Assembly (NCBI GenBank): GCA_963756975.1
Contig: CAVWPS010000002.1
Span: forward strand, 1,860,001-1,924,000
Origin: CAVRQM01 sp963756975
GTDB taxonomy: Bacteria > Pseudomonadota > Alphaproteobacteria > Acetobacterales > Acetobacteraceae
DNA: 64,000 nucleotides
Direction of reading: 5' to 3'
A program made the translations under genes and the position numbers. Below are positions 9,180 through 18,274 of this stretch, in pieces (within the stretch, counting starts at the first letter, position 1; each line of letters begins with the position of its first letter). A model generated the notes under the pieces. It was given only the letters and a program-made list of their open reading frames with translations. It was not told the DNA's origin and searched no databases.

Positions 9180-9896
9180 ATGCCCCGCGCCGACAACCGC
9201 GCCGCCGACGCGCTACGCAACCTGTCGATCGAGACCGGATTTTCCCACCACGCCGAGGGCAGCTGCCTGATCCGCATGGGCGGCACCGAGGTGCTGTGCG
9301 CGGCCAGCGTCGAGGGGCGGGTGCCGTCGTTCCTGCGCGGCACCGGCATGGGCTGGGTCACCGCCGAATACGGCATGCTGCCGCGCGCGACCCACACGCG
9401 CGGCGACCGGGAGGCGGCGCGAGGCAAGCAATCCGGGCGGACGCAGGAAATCCAGCGGCTGATCGGGCGGTCGCTGCGCGCGGTCACCGACCGGGCGGCG
9501 ATGGGCGAGCTGTCGATCACGCTCGACTGCGACGTGCTGAACGCCGATGGCGGCACCCGTTGCGCGTCGATCACCGGGGCCTGGGTGGCGTTGCACCTCG
9601 CCTTCGCCAAGCTGGTGGACACGCGGGTCCTTAAGGCGATGCCGCTGACCGGGCAGGTGGCGGCGGTCAGCTGCGGGCTGGTGGAGGGGCAGGCGCTGCT
9701 GGACCTCGACTACGCCGAGGATTCCGGGGCCGAGGCGGACGCGAACTTCGTGCTGGCCGAGGGCGGGATCGTGGAGATCCAGGCGACCGCCGAAAAGACG
9801 CCGTTCGCGCAGGACCGGTTCGACGCGCTGCTGACACTGGCGCGCGCCGGGATCGCGGAATTGTTCGCCTACCAGCGCGCGGCGACCGGCGGATGA
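9180..9896 (+). CDS. rph: Ribonuclease PH
   Basis: RNase PH is a phosphorolytic 3' exoribonuclease that trims tRNA 3' ends. The 238-residue product shows the family pattern: GSCLIRMGGTEVLCAASVE near the N-terminus, then the phosphate-binding RGDREAARGKQSGRTQEIQ region, and SITLDCDVLNADGGTRCASI. Length is normal. It starts a transcript with rdgB (ATGA overlap at 9893-9896) and diverges from hrcA across a 65-bp gap. Confidence 0.96.
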   Translation: MPRADNRAADALRNLSIETGFSHHAEGSCLIRMGGTEVLCAASVEGRVPSFLRGTGMGWVTAEYGMLPRATHTRGDREAARGKQSGRTQEIQRLIGRSLRAVTDRAAMGELSITLDCDVLNADGGTRCASITGAWVALHLAFAKLVDTRVLKAMPLTGQVAAVSCGLVEGQALLDLDYAEDSGAEADANFVLAEGGIVEIQATAEKTPFAQDRFDALLTLARAGIAELFAYQRAATGG

Positions 9897-10528
9897 GGTT
9901 GCGCATGTTGAAGTTCGGGCGCGGCGACCGGATCGTCATCGCCACCCACAACGCGGGCAAGCTGCGCGAGATGGCGGCGTTGCTGGCGCCCTTCGGTCTG
10001 GACGCGGTGAGTGCTGGTCAGCTCGGGTTGCCGGAACCCGAGGAGACCGAGTCGACGTTCGTCGGCAACGCCCGGCTGAAGGCGCATGCGGCGGTGGCCG
10101 GGTCGGGGCTGCCGGCGCTGGCCGACGACAGCGGCGTGTGCGTGACCGCCCTCGGCGGCGCGCCCGGCATCTACTCGGCGCGCTGGGCGGAGCGGGCCGA
10201 CGGCGTCCGCGATTTCGCCGCCGCGATGGCCCGCGTGCAGGCGGAGCTGGGCGACGCGGCCGACCGCTCGGCCCGGTTCGTGAGCGTGCTGTGCGCGGCG
10301 TGGCCGGACGGGTCGGACGCGGTGTTCGAGGGCGAGATCGCCGGCACGCTGGTGTGGCCGCCGCGGGGCGGGAACGGGTTCGGCTACGACCCGATCTTCG
10401 CGCCCGAGACTGGCCACGGGCGCACGTTCGGCGAGATGTCTCCGGCCGAGAAGGACGCGGACAACCACCGCGCCCGGGCGTTCGCGCTCGCCGTCGCGGG
10501 ACTGGGGCTAGGGCTGGGCTGGGGCTGA
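9893..10528 (+). CDS. rdgB: RdgB/HAM1 non-canonical purine NTP pyrophosphatase
   Basis: This enzyme removes ITP, dITP and XTP from the nucleotide pool. The 211-residue product has the substrate-binding IATHNAGKLREM, the conserved LADDSGVCVTALGGAPG, and GNGFGYDPIFAP with TFGEMSPAEKDADNHRARA near the C-terminus. It overlaps rph by 4 nt. In related genomes hemW often follows directly; here two unrelated genes intervene before hemW at 13415. Confidence 0.95.
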   Translation: MRLRMLKFGRGDRIVIATHNAGKLREMAALLAPFGLDAVSAGQLGLPEPEETESTFVGNARLKAHAAVAGSGLPALADDSGVCVTALGGAPGIYSARWAERADGVRDFAAAMARVQAELGDAADRSARFVSVLCAAWPDGSDAVFEGEIAGTLVWPPRGGNGFGYDPIFAPETGHGRTFGEMSPAEKDADNHRARAFALAVAGLGLGLGWG

Positions 10529-10548
10529 CGTGAGCGGGTGAGAGGCTC

Positions 10549-11919
10549 TTAGCCGGCGCGGGTCGTCTTCGCGCGCGACCGGTGATGCGGGGCGGGAGTG
10601 GCCGGCTCGGCGGCGGCGACCGGCACCGCGTCGGCGAAATGCGCGATCTGGCGGGTCGCGAGGTCGATCGTGACGCTGTCGTCCGGCGTCTTGGCCGTGT
10701 CGCCGTCGCTCGCGGGGTGGTATTCGATCCGCAGTTGCGCCGCTGTCACGACGATCCGCAGATAGCCGTAATCCTGGTCGTCGTAGTTTTCGAGCTGCAC
10801 CCGGCCCTCGGCCTTCGTCGTGTCGAGCATCATCGGCGCGCGCACCGCGGTCGCGCCTTTGCGGGCCAGATGCGCCAGACCGTGGCCGCCATTGCCGGCA
10901 ATGATGTACGGCGTCTCGCGGCCGTCCAGCATGCGGGTGAACCGCTGGTAGTTGTGCGCGTGCGCGGACAGGACGGCGTGCGGCCAGACGCCCGTCTCCG
11001 TACAGATCGCGTCCACCTGCTCGCGCACCGTGGGGCTCCAGCCGTGCTTGGCGCCGGCGGTGTAGATCGGGTGGTGGTGGGCGATGATCAGCGCGCCGTC
11101 GTATTTCTCGTCGGCGACCCGCTTCAGCGCCGCGCGCAGAAAATCGAGCTGTATGTCGGGAAGGTTCGGAAACCGGCCGTCCTGCGACGAAATCACGCCC
11201 GGGTCTTCGAGCGTGCCCGAATACAGCGCGACGATGCGCACGAGCGGGGCCTCGAACGTGAAATACACGCCGGGCTGGACACCGGCGGTACGGTCGAGCC
11301 CGCCCGATTCCGGGGTGAGCATGAAGCTCTCCGCACAGAAATTGCGCAGGAACGCGTCGAGCGGCGGCACGTCGGTGTTGGGTGCCACCATGCCGTCGTG
11401 GTTGCCGGCGAGTGCCACGATCGGCGCGGGGTAATCGCGGTACGGATCGTAGAACTGATCGTAGTAGTAGCGCGCTTCGCCGAAGTTGTAGATGACGTCG
11501 CCCAGGTGGAAGTAGAAGCGCGGGCGTCGCGTCGCGTCGGCGTCGTCGAAATCGGCCAGCATCTTGTCGGCGACCTGGTTCTGCGGGTCCGGGCCGCGCG
11601 TGTTGCCGGTGTCGCCGACGCTGTGGAAGACGATGATGCCAGCCGCCGTGATCGCCTTCTCGACCGCCTCGCCGCCCTGCCCGAGCGTCTCGGCCAGTGT
11701 CAGGACCGGCTCGGTGCCGCCACGGCTGGCCGGAAACGAAAGCGGGTTCAGCCCGCCCGATTTCTGCTGCGCGTCGAGGATGCGGTACGCCTCGGTGTCG
11801 GCGGAATGCTGGACCGAGAAGGTCGTCGGGTCCGCGCTCGGCCCCGGTTGCGCGAACGCCGGACCGTCCGCCGGAACGTTCGCCGTGTTGTTCACGGGGG
11901 CGTCGGGCGTTGGCGGCAA
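10549..11919 (-). CDS. Calcineurin-like metallophosphoesterase
   Basis: The ~456-residue product carries the ordered motifs of the calcineurin-like phosphoesterase fold. GDTGNT comes first, then FHLGDVIYN (GD motif), ALAGNHDG (GNHD), IIAHHHPIY and LSAHAHNYQRF (GHxH-like). These supply the dinuclear metal ligands. There is no signal peptide, so a cytoplasmic location is likely. The C-terminal ~60 residues are Ala/Pro-rich and end in a basic tail. It lies opposite to its neighbours between rdgB and the GT61 gene. The start is uncertain: TTG 11919 or GTG 11895. The substrate cannot be told. Confidence 0.85.
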   Translation of the reverse strand: MPPTPDAPVNNTANVPADGPAFAQPGPSADPTTFSVQHSADTEAYRILDAQQKSGGLNPLSFPASRGGTEPVLTLAETLGQGGEAVEKAITAAGIIVFHSVGDTGNTRGPDPQNQVADKMLADFDDADATRRPRFYFHLGDVIYNFGEARYYYDQFYDPYRDYPAPIVALAGNHDGMVAPNTDVPPLDAFLRNFCAESFMLTPESGGLDRTAGVQPGVYFTFEAPLVRIVALYSGTLEDPGVISSQDGRFPNLPDIQLDFLRAALKRVADEKYDGALIIAHHHPIYTAGAKHGWSPTVREQVDAICTETGVWPHAVLSAHAHNYQRFTRMLDGRETPYIIAGNGGHGLAHLARKGATAVRAPMMLDTTKAEGRVQLENYDDQDYGYLRIVVTAAQLRIEYHPASDGDTAKTPDDSVTIDLATRQIAHFADAVPVAAAEPATPAPHHRSRAKTTRAG

Positions 11920-12065
11920 TTTCGGACGCCGGTGTCCGGGGGTGGCGGGCCATGGCGGCGTCCTTCGCTGCGGGTTCGGGCTCGCCGGAATGTCGCCGCA
12001 GCGCGCGTCTTGGTGCGTGACAATTCCGCTAATCTTTTTCGGACCTTTCGCGACATTTCAACACG

Positions 12066-13406
12066 TTGCGCAGCCTATTTCGCCCGCCTCCGGAACGCCG
12101 CCTTGGACGTGCCCTTGTTTGGCGGGGCGGTATTGGTAAGGCTCAGGCTTGCCGCGCGCCAATTTTTTGGACGTTCGTTCAGTGCTCGAACTCGACGCCT
12201 CAGCCCATCCTCATCGCGGAGCCGCCGAGCGATCGGCCGGCGTGGGCGGATCTCGGGCCCTACCGGGACCGGACCCATCTGCTCGCCGTTCGCAAGCCGA
12301 TCGTGCTCGAAGGCTGGGTGCGCCATATCGAGGCCCCGAGGGAGATCCCGTTTCCCGACCCGTTAAACGTCTGGAACGCGCGCCAGCCGATCGAGACGAC
12401 CTGGCGGACTCCGAGCTTGCACATCCACGGGACGGTCATCGGCGGCTACGAGCGGGCCGCGTTGTTCGGCGCCAACACGCTGATCGGCCCGGACCTCGGC
12501 TGGCTCACGGAAACCGTGCACATCGGCGAACAATATTTGGACGAGTATGTCCGGCCCGGCTTTCCGCACTTGTTCCCCGGCGCCAAACCGCGGATCGCGC
12601 GTCACGGCGAGCTGCGGGTCGCCGATTTCCGCCACCTGACCGACCACGACTGGCGCTTCGTCGAGGAGCCGGTCTTTCTCGCGACCCCGGTCGAGCCGGA
12701 CAATTTCGGCCGCTGGGTCTCGACCATGGTTTCCAAAGTCGCGCACTGGCGGAAATGGGCGCGCGACCGGGCGTTTTTCTGTCGCACCCGGCATCCGTGG
12801 CAACGCTCGATCCTGAAATGGCTCGGCGTGCCGGACGCCCGCATCGTCGACCACGATCCCGGTGCGACGTACCTGCTGCGCGACGTCCGCACGATCCGGC
12901 ACAGTTCGGCCAACCAGACCGTCAGCGCGGATGAGCGCGCGACGATGCTGGAGCTGGCGCGACGGACGTTGTCGCTGTCGGACCAGACGCCCGAGAGCAA
13001 GATCTTCGTCTCGCGCAGGACCGTGTCGCGCTCCGTCCACAGCTACCGCGTGCTGATGAACGAGGCGGCGCTGTGCGACGCGATGGCCCAGCGCGGCTTT
13101 CGCGTGATCGAGCCGGAGCAGTATCCGATCTACGAGCAGGTGCGCCTGTTCGCGGGCGCCAAGCTGGTCGTGGGCCTTGGTGGGGCCGCGATGTACAACT
13201 CGGTGTTCTGCGCGCCCGAAGCGCGCGTGCTGACGATCGAGTTGAGCGACGCGTTCACCCGTCCGCACACCCGCCTGCTCGGCTCGCTCGGCCTCGGCTA
13301 CGGCGTGTTCTACGGCGACCTGGACCCGTACGATCCGGCGCCGCACCATAAACGCTGGACCGTCGACATCCCCGCCGTGCTGCGCGCCGTCGATCAGCTG
13401 GCCTGA
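12066..13406 (+). CDS. GT61-family (DUF563) glycosyltransferase
   Basis: The C-terminal half matches the GT61/DUF563 pattern. NFGRWVSTMVSK comes first, followed by KIFVSRRTVSR, a LMNEAAL segment and GFRVIEPEQYPIYEQVRLFA. The glycine-rich VVGLGGAAMYNSVFCAPEA closes the donor-binding domain. Such enzymes add sugars to polysaccharide or glycan acceptors in the cytoplasm. No membrane segment is evident. The start is weak: the frame opens at TTG 12066 with no clear ribosome site, and the N-terminal ~45 residues are unlike the rest, so the true start may be near 12200. The upstream 145 bp (11920-12065) are A+T-richer than the surroundings and may carry the promoter. Confidence 0.8.
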   Translation: MRSLFRPPPERRLGRALVWRGGIGKAQACRAPIFWTFVQCSNSTPQPILIAEPPSDRPAWADLGPYRDRTHLLAVRKPIVLEGWVRHIEAPREIPFPDPLNVWNARQPIETTWRTPSLHIHGTVIGGYERAALFGANTLIGPDLGWLTETVHIGEQYLDEYVRPGFPHLFPGAKPRIARHGELRVADFRHLTDHDWRFVEEPVFLATPVEPDNFGRWVSTMVSKVAHWRKWARDRAFFCRTRHPWQRSILKWLGVPDARIVDHDPGATYLLRDVRTIRHSSANQTVSADERATMLELARRTLSLSDQTPESKIFVSRRTVSRSVHSYRVLMNEAALCDAMAQRGFRVIEPEQYPIYEQVRLFAGAKLVVGLGGAAMYNSVFCAPEARVLTIELSDAFTRPHTRLLGSLGLGYGVFYGDLDPYDPAPHHKRWTVDIPAVLRAVDQLA

Positions 13407-13414
13407 AGGGCTAT

Positions 13415-14599
13415 ATGGGTCCGATGGACCCGCTTCCGACCGACCCGCTTCCGACCGACCCGCTGGCGCTCTACATCCACTGGCCGTTTTGCCTCGCGAA
13501 ATGCCCGTATTGCGATTTCAACAGCCACGTGCGCGACCGCATCGACCAGGCGCGGTTCGCCGCCGCCCTTCGCACCGAACTCGCGTGGGAGGCGGCACGG
13601 CTCGGCCCGCGCCGGCTCGGCTCGATCTTCTTCGGCGGCGGCACACCGAGCCTCATGGACGCGCGCACGGTTGCCGACCTGATCGCCGACGCCAAAAGAC
13701 TGTTTCCGGCGAACGAGGACATCGAGATCACGCTGGAGGCGAACCCGACCAGCGTCGAGGCGGCGAAGCTGGCCGGGTTCCGGGCCGCCGGCGTCAACCG
13801 GGTCAGCCTGGGCGTGCAGGCACTGGACGATGCCGCGCTCGGGATGCTGGGCCGCAAGCACGATGCGCGGTCCGCCGTGGCCGCGCTGGAGTTGGCGAAA
13901 ACCGTGTTCGACCGGGTGTCGTTCGACCTGATCTACGCCCGTCCTGGCCAGTCGCTCGCGGCATGGCGGGCGGAGTTGCGGACGGCACTCGACCTCGTCG
14001 CCGACCACCTCTCGCTCTACCAGTTGACGATCGAGCCCGGGACGGTGTTCGAGGGATTGCACCGGCAGGGCCTCATCGCGCTGCCCGGCATGGACGAACA
14101 GGCGGCACTCTACGACGCGACGGCGGAGGAGGCGGCGCGGTTCGGGCTGTCCCCTTACGAGGTCAGCAACTACGCCGGTGCCGGGGCCGAGAGCCGGCAC
14201 AATCTCGCCTACTGGCGCTACTCCGACTACGCCGGCATCGGGCCGGGTGCGCATGGGCGCGTGACGGTGGGTGGCGAGCTGCTGGCGACGCGGCGGCATC
14301 GCGCGCCGGAGCCGTGGGCGGAGCGGGTCGAGAAGCTGGGGCACGGGACGGCGAACGAGGAGCCGGTCGCCGCCGATGAGCGGGCGCGTGAAATGCTGCT
14401 GATGGGGTTGCGGCTGAGCGAGGGGATCGACCCCGCCCGGTTCGAGGCGCGCACCGGCATCGCACTCGACGATGCGATCGACGCGGAGGTGCTGGCGATG
14501 GCGGAGGCCGAGGGATACGTCGTGCGCGAACCTTGGCTGCGCGCGACCCCGGAAGGCCGCAAGCGGCTCGACCCGCTGCTGGCGGCGCTGGTCGTATGA
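13415..14599 (+). CDS. hemW: HemW heme chaperone, radical SAM family
   Basis: HemW is the radical-SAM-related protein long annotated as coproporphyrinogen III oxidase-like, now assigned to heme delivery. The iron-sulfur motif is CLAKCPYCDFNSH near residue 27. FFGGGTPSL and ISLG-type barrel segments follow (GVNRVSLGVQALDD). The C-terminal HemN domain includes YEVSNYAGAGAESRHNLAYW and GIGPGAHGR. At 394 residues it is normal. The N-terminus carries a 5-residue tandem repeat (DPLPT twice); the start could be ATG 13415 or ATG 13424. It is coupled to the next flavoprotein by an ATGA. Confidence 0.93.
   Translation: MGPMDPLPTDPLPTDPLALYIHWPFCLAKCPYCDFNSHVRDRIDQARFAAALRTELAWEAARLGPRRLGSIFFGGGTPSLMDARTVADLIADAKRLFPANEDIEITLEANPTSVEAAKLAGFRAAGVNRVSLGVQALDDAALGMLGRKHDARSAVAALELAKTVFDRVSFDLIYARPGQSLAAWRAELRTALDLVADHLSLYQLTIEPGTVFEGLHRQGLIALPGMDEQAALYDATAEEAARFGLSPYEVSNYAGAGAESRHNLAYWRYSDYAGIGPGAHGRVTVGGELLATRRHRAPEPWAERVEKLGHGTANEEPVAADERAREMLLMGLRLSEGIDPARFEARTGIALDDAIDAEVLAMAEAEGYVVREPWLRATPEGRKRLDPLLAALVV
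13427..13456 (+). repeat. Two tandem 15-bp units in the hemW 5' end
   Basis: The unit gacccgcttccgacc occurs twice in a row, with a third partial copy starting at 13457. It encodes DPLPT-DPLPT before the radical SAM core. Being a multiple of three, copy-number change would not break the frame. Confidence 0.85.
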
Positions 14600-15910
14600 G
14601 CGTGCTGATCGTCGGCGGCGGCGTATCCGGCACCGCCTGCGCGCTTCATCTCCGCCGCGAGCACGGGATCGAGGCGAGCGTGATCGAGCCGCGCGCGGAA
14701 CTCGGCGTCGGCGTCGCGTATTCGACCCACGATCCGGCGCACCGGATCAACGTGCCGGCGCGGCTGATGTCGATCTTCGCCGACGACCCGACCCATTTCG
14801 ACCGCTGGCTGCGCGACACCGGCGAGTTGTCCCGCGATCCGGCGATGCGGACCGACGATGACCGGCTGTATCCGGCCCGCGCGGTGTTCGGCCGCTATAT
14901 GGCCGGGCTGTCGCGCGACGTCGCGCATGTGCGGGCGAGTGCGGTCTCGGCCGCCCGTGTCGACGGTGCGTGGCGGGTCACGCTCGACGATGGCCGGGTG
15001 ATGGACGCGGACGCTCTGGTGCTCGCGACCAGCCATCCGGCGTCCGCACCGCCGCGCGCGCTGGCCGGCATCGACGATCCGCGCGTGGTCCGCTCGCCGT
15101 GGGGCACCGATTTCGGGACCGTCGATCCGGCGGCCACGGTCGCGATCATCGGCACCGGGCTGACCATGGCCGACACGGTGTCGAGCCTGCGCGCCGGCGG
15201 CCATGAGGGCGAGATTATCGCGATCTCCCGTCGCGGCCTGATGCCGCGCCGCCGCTCGCTGAGCGTCATCACGCCGTTCGGCGCGTTCGCCGAAAACCCC
15301 GCACGGACCGCCGCCGGCTTGGTCGCGCGTGTCAGGAGCGCCATGCGGGGCGAGCCGTGGGAGCGCGTCGTCGAGGCGTTGCGGCAGCAGGCGCCGGCGG
15401 TCTGGCAGGCGTTGCCGGTGGTGGAGCGCCGGCGTTTCATCCGCCACGTCCGGCCGTTCTGGGACGCGCATCGCTACCCGTGCGCGCCGATGACCGACGA
15501 CCTGCTGCGCGAGGGCCTGCGCGATCAGTGGCTGCGCGTCGTCGCGGGCTCGCTGCTGACCGCCGAGCGAACGGACGGCGGCGTGGCGCTGACCGTGCGC
15601 CGTCACGGCGGGCGCACCGAGCGGATCGAGGCGGCGCTGGTGGTGAACTGCACCGGTCCCGCGCACGCCGGAATGGTCGCGGGCACCCCGGTCCTGGCGT
15701 CGCTGAAGGCAACCGGTGCGCTGGCCGCGGACCCGACCGACCTCGGCATTCTGACCGACGGGCGCGGCCGTGTGCTGGACGCCGAGGGGGATGGTGACGC
15801 CCGGCCTGTTCGCCGCCGGGCCGCTCGCGCGCGGGGCCTACGGCGAGCTGATCGGGCTGCCGCAGGTGTCCGACCAGCCGCGCGCGGTGGCGGCCGAAAT
15901 CGCGGCCTAG
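14596..15910 (+). CDS. FAD/NAD(P)-binding flavoprotein (HpyO-like), frameshifted near its end
   Basis: The product starts with an FAD-binding Rossmann motif (VLIVGGGVSGTACALHLRR). It then has VGVAYSTHDPAHRINVPARL and a second dinucleotide motif (VAIIGTGLTMADTV), which place it in the FAD-NAD(P)-binding family that includes HpyO/YdhS-like proteins. It is probably a soluble oxidoreductase of unknown substrate. A G5 run at 15786-15790 puts the last ~40 residues out of frame. With one G removed the end reads MVTPGLFAAGPLARGAYGEL and stops at TAG 15910, as expected for the family. It is coupled to hemW by ATGA. Confidence 0.82.
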
Positions 15911-15928
15911 CATCCTCGCCGTGCGGCG

Positions 15929-16571
15929 TCAGTCCGGGGCAAGCCGCCACAGAATGACGACACGGCTGGTGTGATCTTCCAGCTCCATCGTGGTCGGCAC
16001 GGTGTAGCGCGCGATCTCCGTCATGTTCTCGCGCGGGACGTAGGCGCGCCCGGGGTCGGCGACCCACACGTCGGCACCCGCCGCCATCCGGCGCAGCCAC
16101 GGCAGGATGTGGCGCGTCATCGGCGCCTCGTAACAAACGTCGCCGCACAGGATGACGTCCCATCGGCAGTCCGAGCCGATCAGATCCGTGCCGGTTGCAT
16201 CGACCGAAACCCCGTTCAGGCCGGCGTTCAGCCGGATCGCCGCGATGGCGAGCGGGTCGATCTCGGCCGCCTCGACCGAAGCGGCACCGGCCATTGGCGC
16301 ACGCGATCGCGGCCAAGCCGCAACCGGCGGCGAAATCCAGCACGCGCTTTCCCGCTACCAGCGACGGGTCGTCCAGCACGTGCCGCGCCAGCACCTGGCT
16401 GCCGGGCCAGGCGAAGGCCCAGAACGGCGGCTCGGTGCCGGTTTCACGGAGCCAGTCCTCGGTCGCCGACCAGATGGGCGTGATTTCGGTGGCGAGCCAC
16501 AGCGCCACCTCCGGCACCAGGCCAGCGTGGCTCAACGCGGTGTTGGCGCGGAGGAAATCCTCGGGCGTCAC
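15929..16571 (-). CDS. Class I SAM methyltransferase, ETFB-lysine-methyltransferase-like, frameshifted
   Basis: The N-terminal part reads FWAFAWPGSQVLARHVLDD and VLDFAAGCGLAAIACA (SAM motif I). After a one-base shift at the TT of 16294-16295 the frame continues as MAGAASVEAAEIDPLAIAAI (motif II), then WDVILCGDVCYE. The WAFAWPG...D(F/L)AxGCGL pattern is that of the METTL20/ETFBKMT-like family, which methylates lysines of electron-transfer flavoprotein beta in bacteria and mitochondria. The GTG start overlaps the ubiA stop (GTGA, 16568-16571), so it is translated with ubiA. The exact target is inferred only from family resemblance. Confidence 0.8.
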
Positions 16572-17497
16572 CGTGCCAGCCAGAGCGCGACGGCAACCCA
16601 CAGGCCGACATCGCGGTTGTCGCGAAACAGTTTGAGGCACCAGGCCGGATCGTCGACGTCGAGCGTCACCACCTGCCGCGCGAGCAGGGCCAGCGGCGCG
16701 ACCAGCGCGATCAGGGGCCATTGCCACAACCCCGCGCGGAATGCGGCTGTCAGCAGCAGCGCCAGTGCGGCCGCATAGCAGACGGCGACGAACGGGCGCG
16801 ACGTCTTGGCGAACAGGCGGGCCGTGCTGCGGACGCCGATCAGCGCGTCGTCGTCGCGGTCCTGATGGGCGTAGATCGTGTCGTAGCCCAGAATCCAGCA
16901 GATCGCGGCGGCGTAAAGCAGGCCGGCATTCCAGTCGAGGTGCCCGGCGGCGGAGGCGTAGCCCATCGGGGCACCCCAGCCGAAGGTGAACCCCAGCATC
17001 AGCTGCGGCCACCACGTCACCCGCTTCGCCAAGGGATAGAGTGCGACCAGCACCAGCGATCCGGCACCGAGCGCCCAGGCCAGCTTCGGCAGGGTGAGCA
17101 GGATGGCAAGCCCGATGGCCAGCAACACCGCCAGGAACATCGCGGCCTGACGCATCCGCAGCGCGCCCGAGGCCAGCGGCCGGCCGGCGGTGCGGGTGAC
17201 GCGGCGGTCGAGGTCGCGGTCCCACATGTCGTTGACCACGCACCCGGCGGCCCGCATGACCACCGAGCCGACGCCGAACAGGATCAGCAGCACGACCGTC
17301 CGACGGATCGGCGCGCGGGCCAAAAGTATGCCCCAGGCGCCGGGCCAGAACAGCAGCCATGCCCCGATCGGCCGGTCGAGCCGGGCCAGCAGCGCGTACG
17401 GCCGCCACGATCGCGGCAGCCGCGCGATCCAGCCGGTGGACCGGATGTCGGTATGTCCGCCCGTTTGCCCGCCCGTAAGTTCGTCGACGCCGCCCAT
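16568..17497 (-). CDS. ubiA: 4-hydroxybenzoate polyprenyltransferase UbiA
   Basis: UbiA attaches the polyprenyl tail to 4-hydroxybenzoate in ubiquinone synthesis at the inner membrane. The ~309-residue product has the prenyl-diphosphate Mg site NDMWDRDLDRRVTRT and the second acidic motif YAHQDRDDD. Multiple hydrophobic helices lie between, and TAGRPLASGAL is typical of the family. The ATG at 17497 (MGGVDELTGG) is preferred. Longer open frame upstream overlaps rsmE in antisense and is not real. The gene diverges from rsmE. Confidence 0.94.
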   Translation of the reverse strand: MGGVDELTGGQTGGHTDIRSTGWIARLPRSWRPYALLARLDRPIGAWLLFWPGAWGILLARAPIRRTVVLLILFGVGSVVMRAAGCVVNDMWDRDLDRRVTRTAGRPLASGALRMRQAAMFLAVLLAIGLAILLTLPKLAWALGAGSLVLVALYPLAKRVTWWPQLMLGFTFGWGAPMGYASAAGHLDWNAGLLYAAAICWILGYDTIYAHQDRDDDALIGVRSTARLFAKTSRPFVAVCYAAALALLLTAAFRAGLWQWPLIALVAPLALLARQVVTLDVDDPAWCLKLFRDNRDVGLWVAVALWLAR

Positions 17498-17538
17498 CCG
17501 CTTGCCCCTCGCAGCGACCCCGCTACTGTCCCGCGCCC

Positions 17539-18243
17539 ATGCCGGGGTCAATCCGCCTGTTCGTCGATAAGCCGCTCGCCACAGGGGCGACGGCCGAGCT
17601 GGCGCCCGCGCAGGCGCATCAGCTTCGTGCCGTGATGCGCCGGCGGCCGGGCGACGCGGTGGCGCTCTGGAACGGACGCGACGGCGAATTTTCGGCGACG
17701 CTGACCGTTTTGGACCGCGACCGGGCGACCGCCGAAATCGGCGCGCGGACCCGGGCCCAATCCGCCTCGCCGGATTGCTGGCTGCTGTTCGCCCCGCTCC
17801 GGCGCGACCTGACCGAATTGGTGGCGCAGAAGGCGACCGAACTCGGCGTCTCCGCCCTGTTGCCGGTGACGACGCGGCGGACCAACCCCGGCGCACCCAA
17901 CGCGGCACGATTAAGGGCCATCGCCACCGAGGCGGCAGAGCAGTGCGAGCGGCTCGACATCCCCATGGTGCAACCTCTGCTCCCGCTCGACGAACTGTTG
18001 GCAAGCTGGAGGGCCGATCGCCCGGTCTATCTCTGTTCGGAGCGTGCGGACGCGCCAGCCCTTGGGGCTGCGGACGGCCCCTGCGCCTTGTTGATCGGGC
18101 CGGAAGGCGGGTTCGATCCGGTGGAGCTTGACCGGATGGGCCGACTTGCCTTTGTTCGCGCCGTCTCGCTGGGTCCACGCATCCTGCGGGCCGAGACGGC
18201 GGCCATCGCGGGTCTCGCCCGGCTGCTCGCCCATCCTGCCTGA
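17539..18243 (+). CDS. rsmE: 16S rRNA (uracil-1498-N3)-methyltransferase RsmE
   Basis: RsmE is a SPOUT-class methyltransferase acting on U1498 of 16S rRNA. The N-terminal PUA-like part (QAHQLRAVMRRRPGDAVALW) precedes the knotted catalytic domain with LLIGPEGGFDPVELD and SLGPRILRAETAAIAGLARL, the SAM-binding knot. At 234 residues it is a normal length. It is followed after 31 bp by glutamate-cysteine ligase, a pairing common in Rhodospirillales-type genomes. Confidence 0.95.
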   Translation: MPGSIRLFVDKPLATGATAELAPAQAHQLRAVMRRRPGDAVALWNGRDGEFSATLTVLDRDRATAEIGARTRAQSASPDCWLLFAPLRRDLTELVAQKATELGVSALLPVTTRRTNPGAPNAARLRAIATEAAEQCERLDIPMVQPLLPLDELLASWRADRPVYLCSERADAPALGAADGPCALLIGPEGGFDPVELDRMGRLAFVRAVSLGPRILRAETAAIAGLARLLAHPA

Positions 18244-18274
18244 GTCACCCCCTCACACACCCGACGGAACCGAG

